The position numbers were made by a program, and so were the translations under genes. Shown piece after piece: positions 6,820 through 15,618 of a stretch of 64,000 nucleotides of DNA. Source of the stretch: Komagataeibacter xylinus. Its GTDB lineage: Bacteria; Pseudomonadota; Alphaproteobacteria; Acetobacterales; Acetobacteraceae. The notes under the pieces were generated by a model, which saw only the letters and a program-made list of their open reading frames with translations, made no database searches and was not told the DNA's origin. The stretch is from positions 1,897,001 to 1,961,000 of the forward strand of contig NZ_CP041348.1 of the NCBI RefSeq assembly GCF_009834365.1, read 5' to 3'. Positions within the stretch are counted from its first letter, which is position 1. Each line of letters starts with the position of its first letter.

Positions 6820-9689
6820 GGCGTCCTGTCCGCAAAGCGTGCCATCGTGAAGGGCGAAATATCGGTGGGCGTGGAACGGTTTACGATCAGGTCGGCCGTG
6901 ATCCGTCCCATCATGGGGGCGAGGGTGTAGCCGTTGGCTGTAACGGCATTATAGAAATTGGGGCAGTCGGGATGTTCCCCCAATATGGGCGCGCCGTCGA
7001 TATCAATATTCATCGCAGCCCATGACCTGATGATATGAAGCCGGTCAAGACCCGGCAGCAGGGAGCGCGCCACCCACAGGTTGCCTTCCAGGCTATCGCG
7101 TTGCGGGCGGGGATGGGCATGGACCGGGTCCAGCCCCGCCGTCCATCCGCCCCCGATCAGGATGGAACCATTCACGGCCTGTTTGACTGTCAGGTGACGG
7201 CTGGCATGGGCAATCAGGTTATGGAGCATGGGCGCAACCGGCTCGGTTACGATCATCTGCAGGGGCGCGCCGTGAACGGGCACATCGAGCCCCAGCAACT
7301 GCCCTATGCGCGCGGCAAAGGAGCCGGCGGCGTTGACGACCGTGCCCGTCGACCATGTTCCGGCCGTCGTTCCAACAGTATACCCGTCGCCCGTGCGGGT
7401 GATGGCACGGACATCGGCCATTGGCACGATCTGTACGCCATGCCTGCGTGCGGCTGACAGAACGGCGAGGGTGGCTGAAAGCGGGTTGATCTTGCCTTCA
7501 TCGGGGCACCATGCGCCACCAAGGCATTGCGGTGTCAGGGCTGGTTCCAGCCTGCGCAGTTCATCGGCCCCTACAAGCGAGCAGTTGACGCCAATGGACT
7601 GTTCAACCGCAACCTTCTGCCGCATCCGCTCCAGGTCAGCCTCGCTCTGCGCGATCATGAGGCCGCCTGTACGTTTCATTTCTATGTCGCGGTCGAAGGA
7701 ATCACGCAGGCTTTCCCATAGCGCGATCGAAGCCTTCTGTAACGGCATGGTGCGTGCCGCGGGCGAAAGCCCCTGTGTCGGTGCGCCGTAGTCAAAGGAA
7801 AGCAGTTGGGCATGCAGGCTGCCTGCATTGCCGCCCGATGCCATGGCGCCAGGGTGCCCCCGATCCAGCAGGGTGACGCGCAGGCCGGACTGCGCCAGGA
7901 ACAGGGCCGTAAAGGCACCCACAACGCCTGCACCAACCACAACCGCATCAGCTGTCTGTGCGGGGGTGGCGCGTATGGCTGCAGGCCTGTCGGTTGGCAG
8001 GACGGTGCGGCGATGGCCTTTCCACTCCGGCTTTTCGCGCGCCAGGGCGGCCAGTGGCACCGGGCGCACGGGCATCTGGGGGGCAACGCACTCTTTTTCC
8101 GTTGTGATATGACCGGTCAGGCTGGCAACGCTTGCGCTGCAAAAGCGCCCCTGACACCGGCCCATGCCACAGCGCGTGGCGCGTTTGAGGGTTGCGGGGT
8201 CGGTAATGCCATCCTGTTCGATACGGGCGCGGAGCGTGCCCAGTGTAATGTTTTCGCACCGGCAGATGATCTGGTCATCAGGCAGGGTTGCGGGCGAGGG
8301 AGGCGGAGGGGCTGCATAAAGCTGCCACAGGGCCTTCTGGAAGGCGCGCGCGCGGGTGGTTTTACGCGCCCATGGCGTAGCGGATGCGACCGGGCGCCCC
8401 ATCAGGCGCAATATGGCCTGGGCTGAAAGATGACCCTGGCCCCATGCGATATCGGCCCCGCCAAAGCCGCCTGCTTCACCAATGACGAATGTATCGGCCT
8501 GTGATGTCGCGCCATTACCGTCACGGCGCACCGTCAGGTGCGGCATGGGGATGGCACGGAAATCATGTATGCAGCCAAGCAGGCGCGGCAGTTCGTTGGC
8601 GGGCACGAAGCCATCGCCAATGCACACCGTATCTGTTGCGATACGGGTTTCGTTGCCCCTGGCATCGACCACAATGGCGGCCTCGACCCGGTCCTGTCCT
8701 TCAATGCGCACAAGTCGGTGTGACCACAGAACCGGTACCCTGTTGCGCCGCAGGGCCGTAATCTGGCTCAGGCCGGTCAGGGCAAGGCGCGGGTTGAGGG
8801 TTGCCAGGCGGGTCGCCTCGGCCGGACGGCGGAAAGGAGCCGCCGCCGCCTCGACCAGTGCGGCAACATGGCCGCCGCGCCGCAGGATTTCACGCGCGAC
8901 CTGCAGGTTGAGGGGGCCATTGCCGGTAATCAGGATATTCTGGCCGGGCAGGGCATCATTGGCGCGCATAAGGGTCTGGCAGGCACCGGTGGTGATGACG
9001 CCGGGCAGGGTCCAGCCCGGTATGGGGGCAGGGCGTTCCTGTGCACCCGTCGCGATAACTACAAACCGGGGGCGGATATACAGCGCCTCCCCATTACGCA
9101 GGGCGCCAATGACCAGTCCGTCCTTTTCACGAAAGGCGCCCCAGATGAGTGTGTCGGTCCAGCATTGCGCGCCTGCTTCCTGCATGGCGGCCAGAGCCTG
9201 CTGGCCGCGGCGCTGCTGTTCATCACAGGGTGCGCTGCCAAGCCCATCCTGCTTGAAGAACTGGCCCCCTGCCATATGGCGTTCATCCGTTACGATAACC
9301 CGGACATCTCCCTGCGCCAGTGCGGTGGCGGCGGCGATGCCCGCAGGCCCGGCGCCGATCACCAGCACATCGCATGTCGTGGTGAGTATGGGCTCGTCAG
9401 GGCAGGCGGCCAGCGGGGCGGCCTGGGTCAGGTCCGGCCGGGCAGGCAGGCGGCGCACGTCCATGCCCTGCGTTACGGTGGTCATGCAGCCGCGCTGCGC
9501 AATGCGCCCGTCAATCTGCAGCAGGCATTCATTGCAGGCGCCAATGCCGCACAGGGGGCCACGCGGGGTGCCATCCGTCGTGATGCGATGGGTCATCTTG
9601 CCATGCTGCAGGAGGGCTGCGGTTACACTTTGCCCCGTCCGGGCCGTAACGGTCTGGCCTTCAAACAGGAAACTGATCTGCTTGCTCAT
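6816..9689 (-). CDS. Three-domain fused opine/imino-acid-type oxidase (2Fe-2S + FAD/NAD + DAO)
   Basis: 957 residues. Residues 1-95 form a ferredoxin-like 2Fe-2S domain with Cys47, 52, 55 and 68. From about 107 there is a pyridine-nucleotide/FAD Rossmann domain, VLVIGAGPAGIAA, followed at about 476-515 by a Bfd-type four-cysteine cluster, CRCEN..RCGMGRCQGRFC. From about 580 there is a complete DAO oxidase, VVVGAGVVGAFTALFLAQSG. These match, in order, the three separate subunits of HcnABC, octopine/nopaline oxidase and hydroxyproline dehydrogenase complexes, and also the three genes at 15337-18184 here. There is no frameshift or stop between domains. It probably oxidises an amino or imino acid imported by the flanking ABC system; the substrate is unknown. 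It overlaps neighbours by 4 bases on both sides. Confidence 0.88.
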   Translation of the reverse strand: MSKQISFLFEGQTVTARTGQSVTAALLQHGKMTHRITTDGTPRGPLCGIGACNECLLQIDGRIAQRGCMTTVTQGMDVRRLPARPDLTQAAPLAACPDEPILTTTCDVLVIGAGPAGIAAATALAQGDVRVIVTDERHMAGGQFFKQDGLGSAPCDEQQRRGQQALAAMQEAGAQCWTDTLIWGAFREKDGLVIGALRNGEALYIRPRFVVIATGAQERPAPIPGWTLPGVITTGACQTLMRANDALPGQNILITGNGPLNLQVAREILRRGGHVAALVEAAAAPFRRPAEATRLATLNPRLALTGLSQITALRRNRVPVLWSHRLVRIEGQDRVEAAIVVDARGNETRIATDTVCIGDGFVPANELPRLLGCIHDFRAIPMPHLTVRRDGNGATSQADTFVIGEAGGFGGADIAWGQGHLSAQAILRLMGRPVASATPWARKTTRARAFQKALWQLYAAPPPPSPATLPDDQIICRCENITLGTLRARIEQDGITDPATLKRATRCGMGRCQGRFCSASVASLTGHITTEKECVAPQMPVRPVPLAALAREKPEWKGHRRTVLPTDRPAAIRATPAQTADAVVVGAGVVGAFTALFLAQSGLRVTLLDRGHPGAMASGGNAGSLHAQLLSFDYGAPTQGLSPAARTMPLQKASIALWESLRDSFDRDIEMKRTGGLMIAQSEADLERMRQKVAVEQSIGVNCSLVGADELRRLEPALTPQCLGGAWCPDEGKINPLSATLAVLSAARRHGVQIVPMADVRAITRTGDGYTVGTTAGTWSTGTVVNAAGSFAARIGQLLGLDVPVHGAPLQMIVTEPVAPMLHNLIAHASRHLTVKQAVNGSILIGGGWTAGLDPVHAHPRPQRDSLEGNLWVARSLLPGLDRLHIIRSWAAMNIDIDGAPILGEHPDCPNFYNAVTANGYTLAPMMGRITADLIVNRSTPTDISPFTMARFADRTP

Positions 9690-10408
9690 GAGGTCACTGC
9701 TATATTGGCTTCGGGTTCCAGCAGGACTGGCGAGGCCGTGCGCTGGTAGGGACGATTGACGTAGTTCTCAAGGCGGCGCTGGATCATGTCCCACGCGCTT
9801 GTCATGGCCAGGTAGTATATGGCGGTGACCGTAAACAGTTCCAGCACCATGAAATGTTCCTGCACCAGCAACTGGGCGCGCCGCAGCAGTTCCTCCATGG
9901 AAATGACGGATGTGATGGAGGTTGTCTTGAGCAGTCCGTTGACCGAGTTGCCCAGGGGCGGCACGATAATGCGCAATGCCTGCGGAAAGGTGATGTACCG
10001 GGCAATCTGGCCTTCTTCCAGCCCCAGCGCGCGGGCTGCTGCAATCTGTCCCGGTGAGACGGCATCCAGCCCCGCACGGATGATTTCGGCCAGGTAGGCG
10101 GCTTCGTTCAGGCTCAGTCCGATCAGGGCGGCCGTGGTGACATCGAGCCGGATGCCGAATTTTGGCAGGCCGGTATAGATGATGATCAACTGCACCAGAA
10201 GCGGCGTGCCCCGGAACAGCCAGATATAAAAGCGCGCGGGTAGCGACAGGCCTTTATGCCGTGACCGTTTCATGACCGCCACCACGGTGCCCAGCACGAA
10301 ACCGGCACAGGTGGCAAAGACTGTCAGCATCAATGTAACAAGTGCACCACGGAATATGAAACCGCTGCCCAGATACATGAAAAAGCCGTGCCAGTTCCAT
10401 ATCTGCAT
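9686..10408 (-). CDS. Polar amino acid ABC transporter permease
   Basis: About 240 residues of the HisM/GlnP family. An N-terminal transmembrane stretch (GALVTLMLTVFATCAGFVLG) is followed by the EAA loop region EAAYLAEIIRAGLDAVSPGQIAAARALGL, which docks the ATPase. The frame extends upstream to 10462, but the ATG at 10408 (MQIWNWHGFF) has a CAGGGAAC ribosome site, so I chose it. It lies between the solute-binding protein and the fused oxidase genes, so this importer (SBP 10490, permease, ATPase 6097) has one permease subunit, presumably a homodimer. Confidence 0.88.
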   Translation of the reverse strand: MQIWNWHGFFMYLGSGFIFRGALVTLMLTVFATCAGFVLGTVVAVMKRSRHKGLSLPARFYIWLFRGTPLLVQLIIIYTGLPKFGIRLDVTTAALIGLSLNEAAYLAEIIRAGLDAVSPGQIAAARALGLEEGQIARYITFPQALRIIVPPLGNSVNGLLKTTSITSVISMEELLRRAQLLVQEHFMVLELFTVTAIYYLAMTSAWDMIQRRLENYVNRPYQRTASPVLLEPEANIAVTS

Positions 10409-10489
10409 TAAAATGTTCCCTGTAGGTAAGGCGCCTGTGACAGGACAAAACGGAACGGCCATGCGCCCCGGTTCACCTGTATGATCCGG

Positions 10490-11341
10490 TTAGGGGTTGG
10501 TTGCATCTGTCTGTGGGCCATACAGCCTGATTTCACCAGGTGGCGGGTGAATTCCATAAGGCTGCATGATGCGTTCAAGCGTGCCGTCAATGCGCATGTC
10601 ATTGAGAACGGTTGTAATGGCCATGGCCAGCGCATGGTCATGCACGGCCAGGACAACCGGGGTCGGGAACAGGCCGGACAGCGCGGGGTGCAGGCCGCCT
10701 TCCTGTGCCATGCGGGTCGCGACCGCATCGATTGACGTGACAGCCGCGACCTGGCCTGCGCGCAGGGCCATGAAGGCAACCGAGAAATCATCAAAGGTGT
10801 GGATCTCGAGCCCCTTGTGTCCAGCGGCCCGTAACTGACGGTCAATGTCGCGTGTGCGCTGTTCTTCAAAACCACCAAGTTCCACGCCCACGGCCATGCC
10901 CGCCATATCCATGATGTTGCTGACATGGTGTGTATCGGTATCGGCCATGCTGACGCTTATGGACTGGATCTCGTAGGGGATCAGTTCGAGCATGCGGGCG
11001 CGTTCATGTTTATAGAACATGCCGGTATCAACCACATCCCACCGGCGCTCGAGCAGGCCGAGGATCATGGTGGAAAAGGCCGTGGAAATGTAGGTGGGCC
11101 TGAGGCAGAGCCGCCGGGCGATTTCTGTGCCCAGTTCGATACGCATGCCATGCAGGTGCCCGTCGATGCGCATGTACTGCAGCGGCGGCAGGGAGGGATT
11201 GGTGGCCATGACCAACTGCCCTGGTGATGCCATGGCATGGGTGTCCAGCCCCGTCGGGCAGGCCGCAAGGGCCTGCCCGGCAGGTGCTGCCACAACAAGT
11301 GACAGCATGCCGAAAAAGGACAGAAAGCGCCGTGGCATCAT
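10490..11341 (-). CDS. Periplasmic amino-acid-type solute-binding protein (ABC)
   Basis: 283 residues with a cleavable signal peptide (MMPRRFLSFFGMLSLVVAA..GQALA, cleavage about residue 26). The SBP family 3 core follows: MATNPSLPPLQYM, then GMRIELGTEIARRL, a WDVVDTGMF segment and a C-terminal VLNDMRIDGTLERI. It would capture the substrate in the periplasm for the permease encoded next. The start overlaps the DapA-like gene stop by 4 bases. The ligand cannot be told from sequence. Confidence 0.87.
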   Translation of the reverse strand: MMPRRFLSFFGMLSLVVAAPAGQALAACPTGLDTHAMASPGQLVMATNPSLPPLQYMRIDGHLHGMRIELGTEIARRLCLRPTYISTAFSTMILGLLERRWDVVDTGMFYKHERARMLELIPYEIQSISVSMADTDTHHVSNIMDMAGMAVGVELGGFEEQRTRDIDRQLRAAGHKGLEIHTFDDFSVAFMALRAGQVAAVTSIDAVATRMAQEGGLHPALSGLFPTPVVLAVHDHALAMAITTVLNDMRIDGTLERIMQPYGIHPPPGEIRLYGPQTDATNP

Positions 11342-12240
11342 GCTGGCGTGTAAGCCAGCTTGTACTGGCGCACCAGTTCAGCGGCCTGCTTGTCCAGTGC
11401 TGCAGGCAGGGGCAGGCGGGGCGCGCGCGGCTGGCCTACTTTAAGACCCATGTGGTGCAGCAGCGCCTTTGAACCCGCAACATAGGCCTGCCCGCCCACA
11501 AAGCGGATGAGCGGGGTGTATTCATAATACAGGTCACGGGCCGCGGCGATGGTCTCGGCCTTCTGGCACAGGTTGAAGATCTGGCTCATCTGTGTCGGTG
11601 CCGCATTGGAGGCCACGGCCACCCAGCCCACGGCGCCTTCAATAAAGCTTTCAAAGCCCATGATGCCGCCAAACACGTCCAGCCTGTCGCCACACAGGCG
11701 GATGATGTCACGCACGCGCGTCACATCCATGGTGGATTCCTTGATCATGGTGCAGTTGTCGATTTCCGACAGGCGGCTGACCAGTTCGGGCACCAGATCC
11801 ACATTGGCCGTGGCCGGGTTGTTGTACAGCATGATGGGAATGTTGATGGCGCGTGCAATGCGGTCGTAATGCACGAACAGTTCGTCATCGGTGGGCGTGG
11901 AATAGAAGGGCGGGATGATCATGACACCATCAGCACCCATCTGTTCAGCGCTTTTGCTGTAACGGATGACATCAAGCGTATTTTCCGCACCCGTGCCAAT
12001 CAGCACCGGCACCCGGCCCGCGGCCTGATCGATGACGGTCTGGGCCACCAGGGCGCGTTCATCATCGGTCAGTGACAGGAATTCCCCCGTGGAGCCAAGC
12101 GGCACGAGGCCGTGGATGCCACTTTCAATCTGCCAGTCAACAAAACGGCGCAGGGCCGGAATATCAACGGCGCCCTGTTCATCGAACGGGGTGATCATGA
12201 CTGTGTAAGTGCCACGGAATTTCATTGTTTTCATGTCCAT
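11338..12240 (-). CDS. DapA-family (class I aldolase-like) lyase/synthase
   Basis: 300 residues, the usual length for the dihydrodipicolinate synthase/N-acetylneuraminate lyase family. The (beta/alpha)8 motifs are GSTGEFLSLTDDER (substrate carboxylate loop), IMLYNNPATAN with the catalytic tyrosine, and MIKEST with the Schiff-base lysine at about residue 165. It sits between ABC transport genes and upstream of the fused oxidase rather than with lysine synthesis genes, so a catabolic role is likely, such as the deaminase/lyase step of imino acid breakdown (as for the pyrroline-4-hydroxy-2-carboxylate deaminase next to hydroxyproline oxidases). This role is inferred from context. A second member is at 18184. 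Confidence 0.85.
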   Translation of the reverse strand: MDMKTMKFRGTYTVMITPFDEQGAVDIPALRRFVDWQIESGIHGLVPLGSTGEFLSLTDDERALVAQTVIDQAAGRVPVLIGTGAENTLDVIRYSKSAEQMGADGVMIIPPFYSTPTDDELFVHYDRIARAINIPIMLYNNPATANVDLVPELVSRLSEIDNCTMIKESTMDVTRVRDIIRLCGDRLDVFGGIMGFESFIEGAVGWVAVASNAAPTQMSQIFNLCQKAETIAAARDLYYEYTPLIRFVGGQAYVAGSKALLHHMGLKVGQPRAPRLPLPAALDKQAAELVRQYKLAYTPA

Positions 12241-12349
12241 ATTTCATCATTTCGGGGCATCGGTTCTGCCAGGCCCCATCGCGCGCAGCCTGCGCGCATG
12301 TTTCAGATCGTATGCTTTAACCTGTCTTACATGGGCGGTTGCCTTCCTG

Positions 12350-13084
12350 TTACGCTTGATGGGCTTCGGCTGCCATGAAGCGGGCAATCGCGGCATTGTC
12401 GTCCTGGTCCCGTTTCGGGCTGGCAGTAGCGGCAATGCGACCGTCGTGCATCAGCACGATACGGTCGGAAAGGGAGCGGACCACATCCATGTTGTGCGAG
12501 ACCTGTATGATCGTCACACCCTGGGCCGCAAGTTTCCCGAACAGGTCTGACATGGCGGCGATACGGATGGGGTCCAGCGCGGAAGTCGGTTCATCCATCA
12601 GCAGGATTTCCGGGTGAAGCATAAGGGCGCGGGCAATGGCGATGCGCTGTTTCTGCCCGCCTGAAAGCTGGGGCGGGCGCTTGCCTTCATGGCCCTGCAT
12701 GTCGGTCAGGCGCAGGACTTCGTGCATTTCCTCGAGCAGGGGGGCGCGCTTCTTTTTACCTACCACCGTGGGGGCGAGCAGCAGGTTCTGTTCTACGGTC
12801 AGATGGTCGAACAGGCCAAAGCTCTGGAACACCATTGCCATGCGACTGCGCACCGCGCGCAGGCCAGCCTTCGTGGCGTAATCGATCGGTTTGCCCTCAA
12901 GCCGTATTTCCCCCCCCGAAAGCGGCGTCAGGCCGATCAGGACGCGCAGCATGGTGCTCTTGCCCGAGCCGGAGGGGCCGATCAGGCTGACGATTTCACC
13001 CTTTTCGATATCCAGATCAACGCCGAGCAGGATGGGGTTGGCGCCGTAACTGGCCTGCACGTTCCTGAACTCAAGATATGACAA
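12350..13084 (-). CDS. Amino acid ABC transporter ATP-binding protein
   Basis: 244 residues. Walker A GPSGSGKST, signature LSGGQKQR, Walker B ILLMDEPTSALDPIR and H-loop QVSHNM are all present. It is the ATPase of the second importer, with the two permeases and the SBP encoded directly upstream, and overlaps the preceding permease gene by 14 bases. About 110 bases separate it from the downstream DapA-like gene; no clear terminator is visible there, so the transcript may run on. Confidence 0.92.
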   Translation of the reverse strand: MSYLEFRNVQASYGANPILLGVDLDIEKGEIVSLIGPSGSGKSTMLRVLIGLTPLSGGEIRLEGKPIDYATKAGLRAVRSRMAMVFQSFGLFDHLTVEQNLLLAPTVVGKKKRAPLLEEMHEVLRLTDMQGHEGKRPPQLSGGQKQRIAIARALMLHPEILLMDEPTSALDPIRIAAMSDLFGKLAAQGVTIIQVSHNMDVVRSLSDRIVLMHDGRIAATASPKRDQDDNAAIARFMAAEAHQA

Positions 13085-13727
13085 GTTTCTTCTCCATTTT
13101 CTGGATCATGACCGTCAACGGAAATGAAATCACGAAATACAGGATCAGGATGGTGAAAAAGACATGGAAGGTTGGCAGGCCCCGGTTGGTCAGGATGATG
13201 CCGGCCTGGTTCAGTTCAATGACCCCGATCTGGGATGCAAGTGCCGTGTCCTTGATGAACAGTACAAGGTAGCCCAGCATAGGCGGCACGATGAGCGGCA
13301 GGCTCTGCGGCAAAATGACGTGCCGGAGGATGGCCGCGCTGCCCATGTTCATGGTCCGGGCGACTTCGATCTTGTCAGCCCCCACGGCACGCAGGCCGCC
13401 CTGCACGATCTCGGTAATATACGTGCTGCCGATCAGGCCGATGGCCAGGATCGAGACCGTGACGGCGGAAATATCCAGCCCGCTCATGCCTGATACGTAA
13501 AACACCAGATACAGCACGATAATGAACGGGATGCGGCGGACGACCGTGCACCCGCCGCCCACCACAAGCCGCAGCGGCGCGAACAGGCGTGCGCGTGAGA
13601 AGCAGATCAGTCCCATGCCCGTTCCCCCCGCAATGGCCAGCGCGCCGCCACACAGCGAGAGGTAGAATGTTGTCAGGAAGGCATGCCACAGCAGCAGCAC
13701 ATCATAGGACGTGAAGGGCTGGGTCAT
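13071..13727 (-). CDS. Amino acid ABC transporter permease
   Basis: 218 residues, HisQM/GlnP type. There are several transmembrane stretches (FLTTFYLSLCGGALAIAGGTGMGL; ISAVTVSILAIGLIG) and the EAA-like loop AVGADKIEVARTMNMGSAAILRHVILPQ. It pairs with the permease encoded at 13731-14381 as a heterodimer. Only three bases separate the two genes. Confidence 0.9.
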   Translation of the reverse strand: MTQPFTSYDVLLLWHAFLTTFYLSLCGGALAIAGGTGMGLICFSRARLFAPLRLVVGGGCTVVRRIPFIIVLYLVFYVSGMSGLDISAVTVSILAIGLIGSTYITEIVQGGLRAVGADKIEVARTMNMGSAAILRHVILPQSLPLIVPPMLGYLVLFIKDTALASQIGVIELNQAGIILTNRGLPTFHVFFTILILYFVISFPLTVMIQKMEKKLVIS

Positions 13728-13730
13728 GAT

Positions 13731-14381
13731 CTAGACCAGCCGCCGCAGGGACATGAGAAAGCGCGAGGCCAGGAACGACATGGCCACATACAGCACCGCC
13801 GTGATGGACAGGACCTCGAACGAGCGGAACGTGACGGAGGCAAGGTAATAGGCCCGCCCGGTCAGTTCCTCCACACCAAAGATGGACGCCATGGACGTGC
13901 CCAGCAGCATGATGACGAAATGGTTGTTAAGCGCCGGATACATGATGCGCAGCACATGAGGCACGATGATGCGCATGTATTTCTGGCGCAGGTTCAGCCC
14001 CAGTGTGTCGGCGGCTTCATGATAGATGCGCGGCGTCTGCCCGATGCCCGCCACCAGGATGTTGGACAGGTAAGCCGAGGCATTGAGGGTCATGCCCAGC
14101 AGCACGGACACGAAAGGCGACAGATTGATGCCCGCCATGGGGAGGCAGTAGAACATTGCAAAGATCTGTGAAAGTTGCGGCGTGTTGGTAAAGAAGATGA
14201 CAAAGCCCGATGCCGCCGGGCGCAGGCCGCCGCCAGATTCCATGCGTGCAATGGCCAGCCCCAGCCCGAGCACCAGCGCCATGAGGAAGGCCATGAGCGC
14301 AAGCATGACACTCTCCCCCGCGCCACCGAGCAGGTAGGGGAGTGCCTGCAGCACGCGCTGATAATGCAGTCCGTGCCCCAT
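13731..14381 (-). CDS. Amino acid ABC transporter permease
   Basis: 216 residues of the same HisQM fold. It has hydrophobic segments VMLALMAFLMALVLGLGLAI and FVIMLLGTSMASIFG, the FFTNTPQLSQIFAMFY segment and the EAA-like loop EAADTLGLNLRQKYMRIIVPH. It follows the SBP gene with a 3-base gap, so SBP, two permeases and ATPase form a complete importer. Confidence 0.9.
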   Translation of the reverse strand: MGHGLHYQRVLQALPYLLGGAGESVMLALMAFLMALVLGLGLAIARMESGGGLRPAASGFVIFFTNTPQLSQIFAMFYCLPMAGINLSPFVSVLLGMTLNASAYLSNILVAGIGQTPRIYHEAADTLGLNLRQKYMRIIVPHVLRIMYPALNNHFVIMLLGTSMASIFGVEELTGRAYYLASVTFRSFEVLSITAVLYVAMSFLASRFLMSLRRLV

Positions 14382-14384
14382 GGA

Positions 14385-15218
14385 TCAGAAAGCCGGAGAC
14401 ATGTGAATCGGGTGCGGATCGTCCAGGCCAAACCATTTCCTGTAGGTGCCCTCGATCACGTGCGTGTCGTGCAGCGTGAAGATGGCCAGGTTCAGCCAGC
14501 GTCGCAGGCTGTCGTTGCCCCGTGCCAGGCCGATGCAGTCATAACCCAGCGCCACATCGGCGGGGTTGGCGGTCTGCCATGCGACTGCGGGGTGCGTACG
14601 TGTATAGGGGGCCATGTATTCCATCACGTCAACCAGCGCGTCGGCCCGGTTCTGGGCCAGTACCATGATGGCATCGGCATAGCTGTCGAGCAGCAGCAGC
14701 TGCGCCTTGGGCATGTTGGCCTGTACGAACGGCAGGGCGGATGAGCCGCGTACGCCAACAAGGCGCACGCTCTCGCTGTTGAGGTCCGTGAAGTCCTTAT
14801 AGTCATGTCCCTTTACGCTCAGTATGCCAAAACCCTCGGCATAGAGCGGAGCGGTGAAATCGATGACGAGTGCCCGGTCAACCGTGCGGGTCATGCCGCC
14901 GAGCACGATATCGATCTTGTTGGCCAGCAGGTAGGGAATGCGGTTGCCTGATGTAATGGGAATGAAGTTCGCCTTCACGCCCATCAGGTGCGCAATCTGG
15001 TCTGCCATATCGATGTCGAAACCTTCAGGCGTGTTTGTGGGGCCATAAGCCCCGAGTGGGGGCAGGGCAAGGTTGACCCCCACATTCAGAACGCCATCCG
15101 AAATGATTCGGTCAAGATCGCGCGCATGGAGTGTGGTTGGGGCAAAGAGAGGCCCCGCAAGGCAGAATGCGGCGATATACAGCATTTTTTTCAGCTTTTT
15201 CTGCACTTCTGGTGTCAT
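14385..15218 (-). CDS. Periplasmic amino-acid-type solute-binding protein (ABC)
   Basis: 277 residues, SBP family 3. The signal peptide lies within residues 1-32 (MLYIAAFCLAGPLFAPTTLHA); an internal ATG at residue 12 would also leave a good signal sequence. The core has VGVNLALPPLGAYGP, EGFDIDMADQIAHLMG, DIVLGGMTRTVDRA and FTAPLYAEGFGI, which are standard ligand-contact regions. It is the first gene of the leftward operon, directly downstream of the palindrome at 15282, and divergent from the three-gene oxidase operon. Confidence 0.88.
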   Translation of the reverse strand: MTPEVQKKLKKMLYIAAFCLAGPLFAPTTLHARDLDRIISDGVLNVGVNLALPPLGAYGPTNTPEGFDIDMADQIAHLMGVKANFIPITSGNRIPYLLANKIDIVLGGMTRTVDRALVIDFTAPLYAEGFGILSVKGHDYKDFTDLNSESVRLVGVRGSSALPFVQANMPKAQLLLLDSYADAIMVLAQNRADALVDVMEYMAPYTRTHPAVAWQTANPADVALGYDCIGLARGNDSLRRWLNLAIFTLHDTHVIEGTYRKWFGLDDPHPIHMSPAF

Positions 15219-15281
15219 GCCCGCCGTCTTTTATATTTTGGTTGCCATCATACTGCGTTCAGGTTAGGCATGATATGCGAG

Positions 15282-15291
15282 TTGTATACAA
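15282..15291. promoter_or_regulatory. Palindromic operator TTGTATACAA in divergent promoter
   Basis: A perfect 10-bp palindrome identical to the core of the site at 1380-1391. It lies between the leftward ABC/fused-oxidase operon (first codon 15218) and the rightward three-gene oxidase operon (15337). One dimer bound here could control both units. The GntR/FCD protein encoded at 19140, last gene of the rightward unit, is the natural candidate. Confidence 0.55.
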
Positions 15292-15336
15292 AGGCAACTT
15301 TTTTATGTCGATATCGCATCTTTCCGGGATACTGAA

Positions 15337-15618
15337 TTGAAAAAAACCTCTGGAAAATCAGGTGATCTGCCAATTTCGTTCTGGTTTGATGGGCAGGAAA
15401 TCCGTGCGGCGGAAGGCGAATCAGTCGCTGTATCATTGCGGCGGAATAATATTCTCACTCTTGGTCGTTCCCCGGTTGATGATGCGGCGCGCGGTGTGTT
15501 CTGCATGATGGGCGTGTGTCAGGAATGTGTGGTTCGCATTGATGGAAAAACCGCGAATGCCTGCCGCCAGATCGTGCGGCAGGGCATGCGTGTCGAGACA
15601 GGCCTGAACGAACAATGA
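15337..15618 (+). CDS. 2Fe-2S ferredoxin-like subunit of oxidase complex (HcnA/OoxC-like)
   Basis: 93 residues. Cys56, Cys61, Cys64 and Cys76 in GVFCMMGVCQECVVRIDGKTANAC match the 2Fe-2S motif of small subunits in opine oxidase, hydroxyproline dehydrogenase and hydrogen cyanide synthase complexes. It passes electrons from the flavin subunits. It corresponds to residues 1-95 of the fused protein at 6816-9689. The likely start is TTG 15337 after CGGGAT. Its stop overlaps the next start (ATGA), so it is translationally coupled. Confidence 0.82.
   Translation: MKKTSGKSGDLPISFWFDGQEIRAAEGESVAVSLRRNNILTLGRSPVDDAARGVFCMMGVCQECVVRIDGKTANACRQIVRQGMRVETGLNEQ

Noticed and set aside
8482..9759. 425-codon open frame antisense to the fused oxidase
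   Set aside because: Arg/Ser/Pro-rich low-complexity translation typical of antisense GC-rich frames.
11338..12240. Genuine dihydrodipicolinate synthase for lysine synthesis
   Set aside because: The gene is inside an import/oxidase operon and has a paralogue in the same setting; no lysine pathway genes are nearby.
15305..15340. 11-codon leader peptide (MSISHLSGILN) ending on the TTG start of the 2Fe-2S gene
   Set aside because: The overlap TTGA is suggestive of coupling, but there is no clear ribosome site or conservation evidence.
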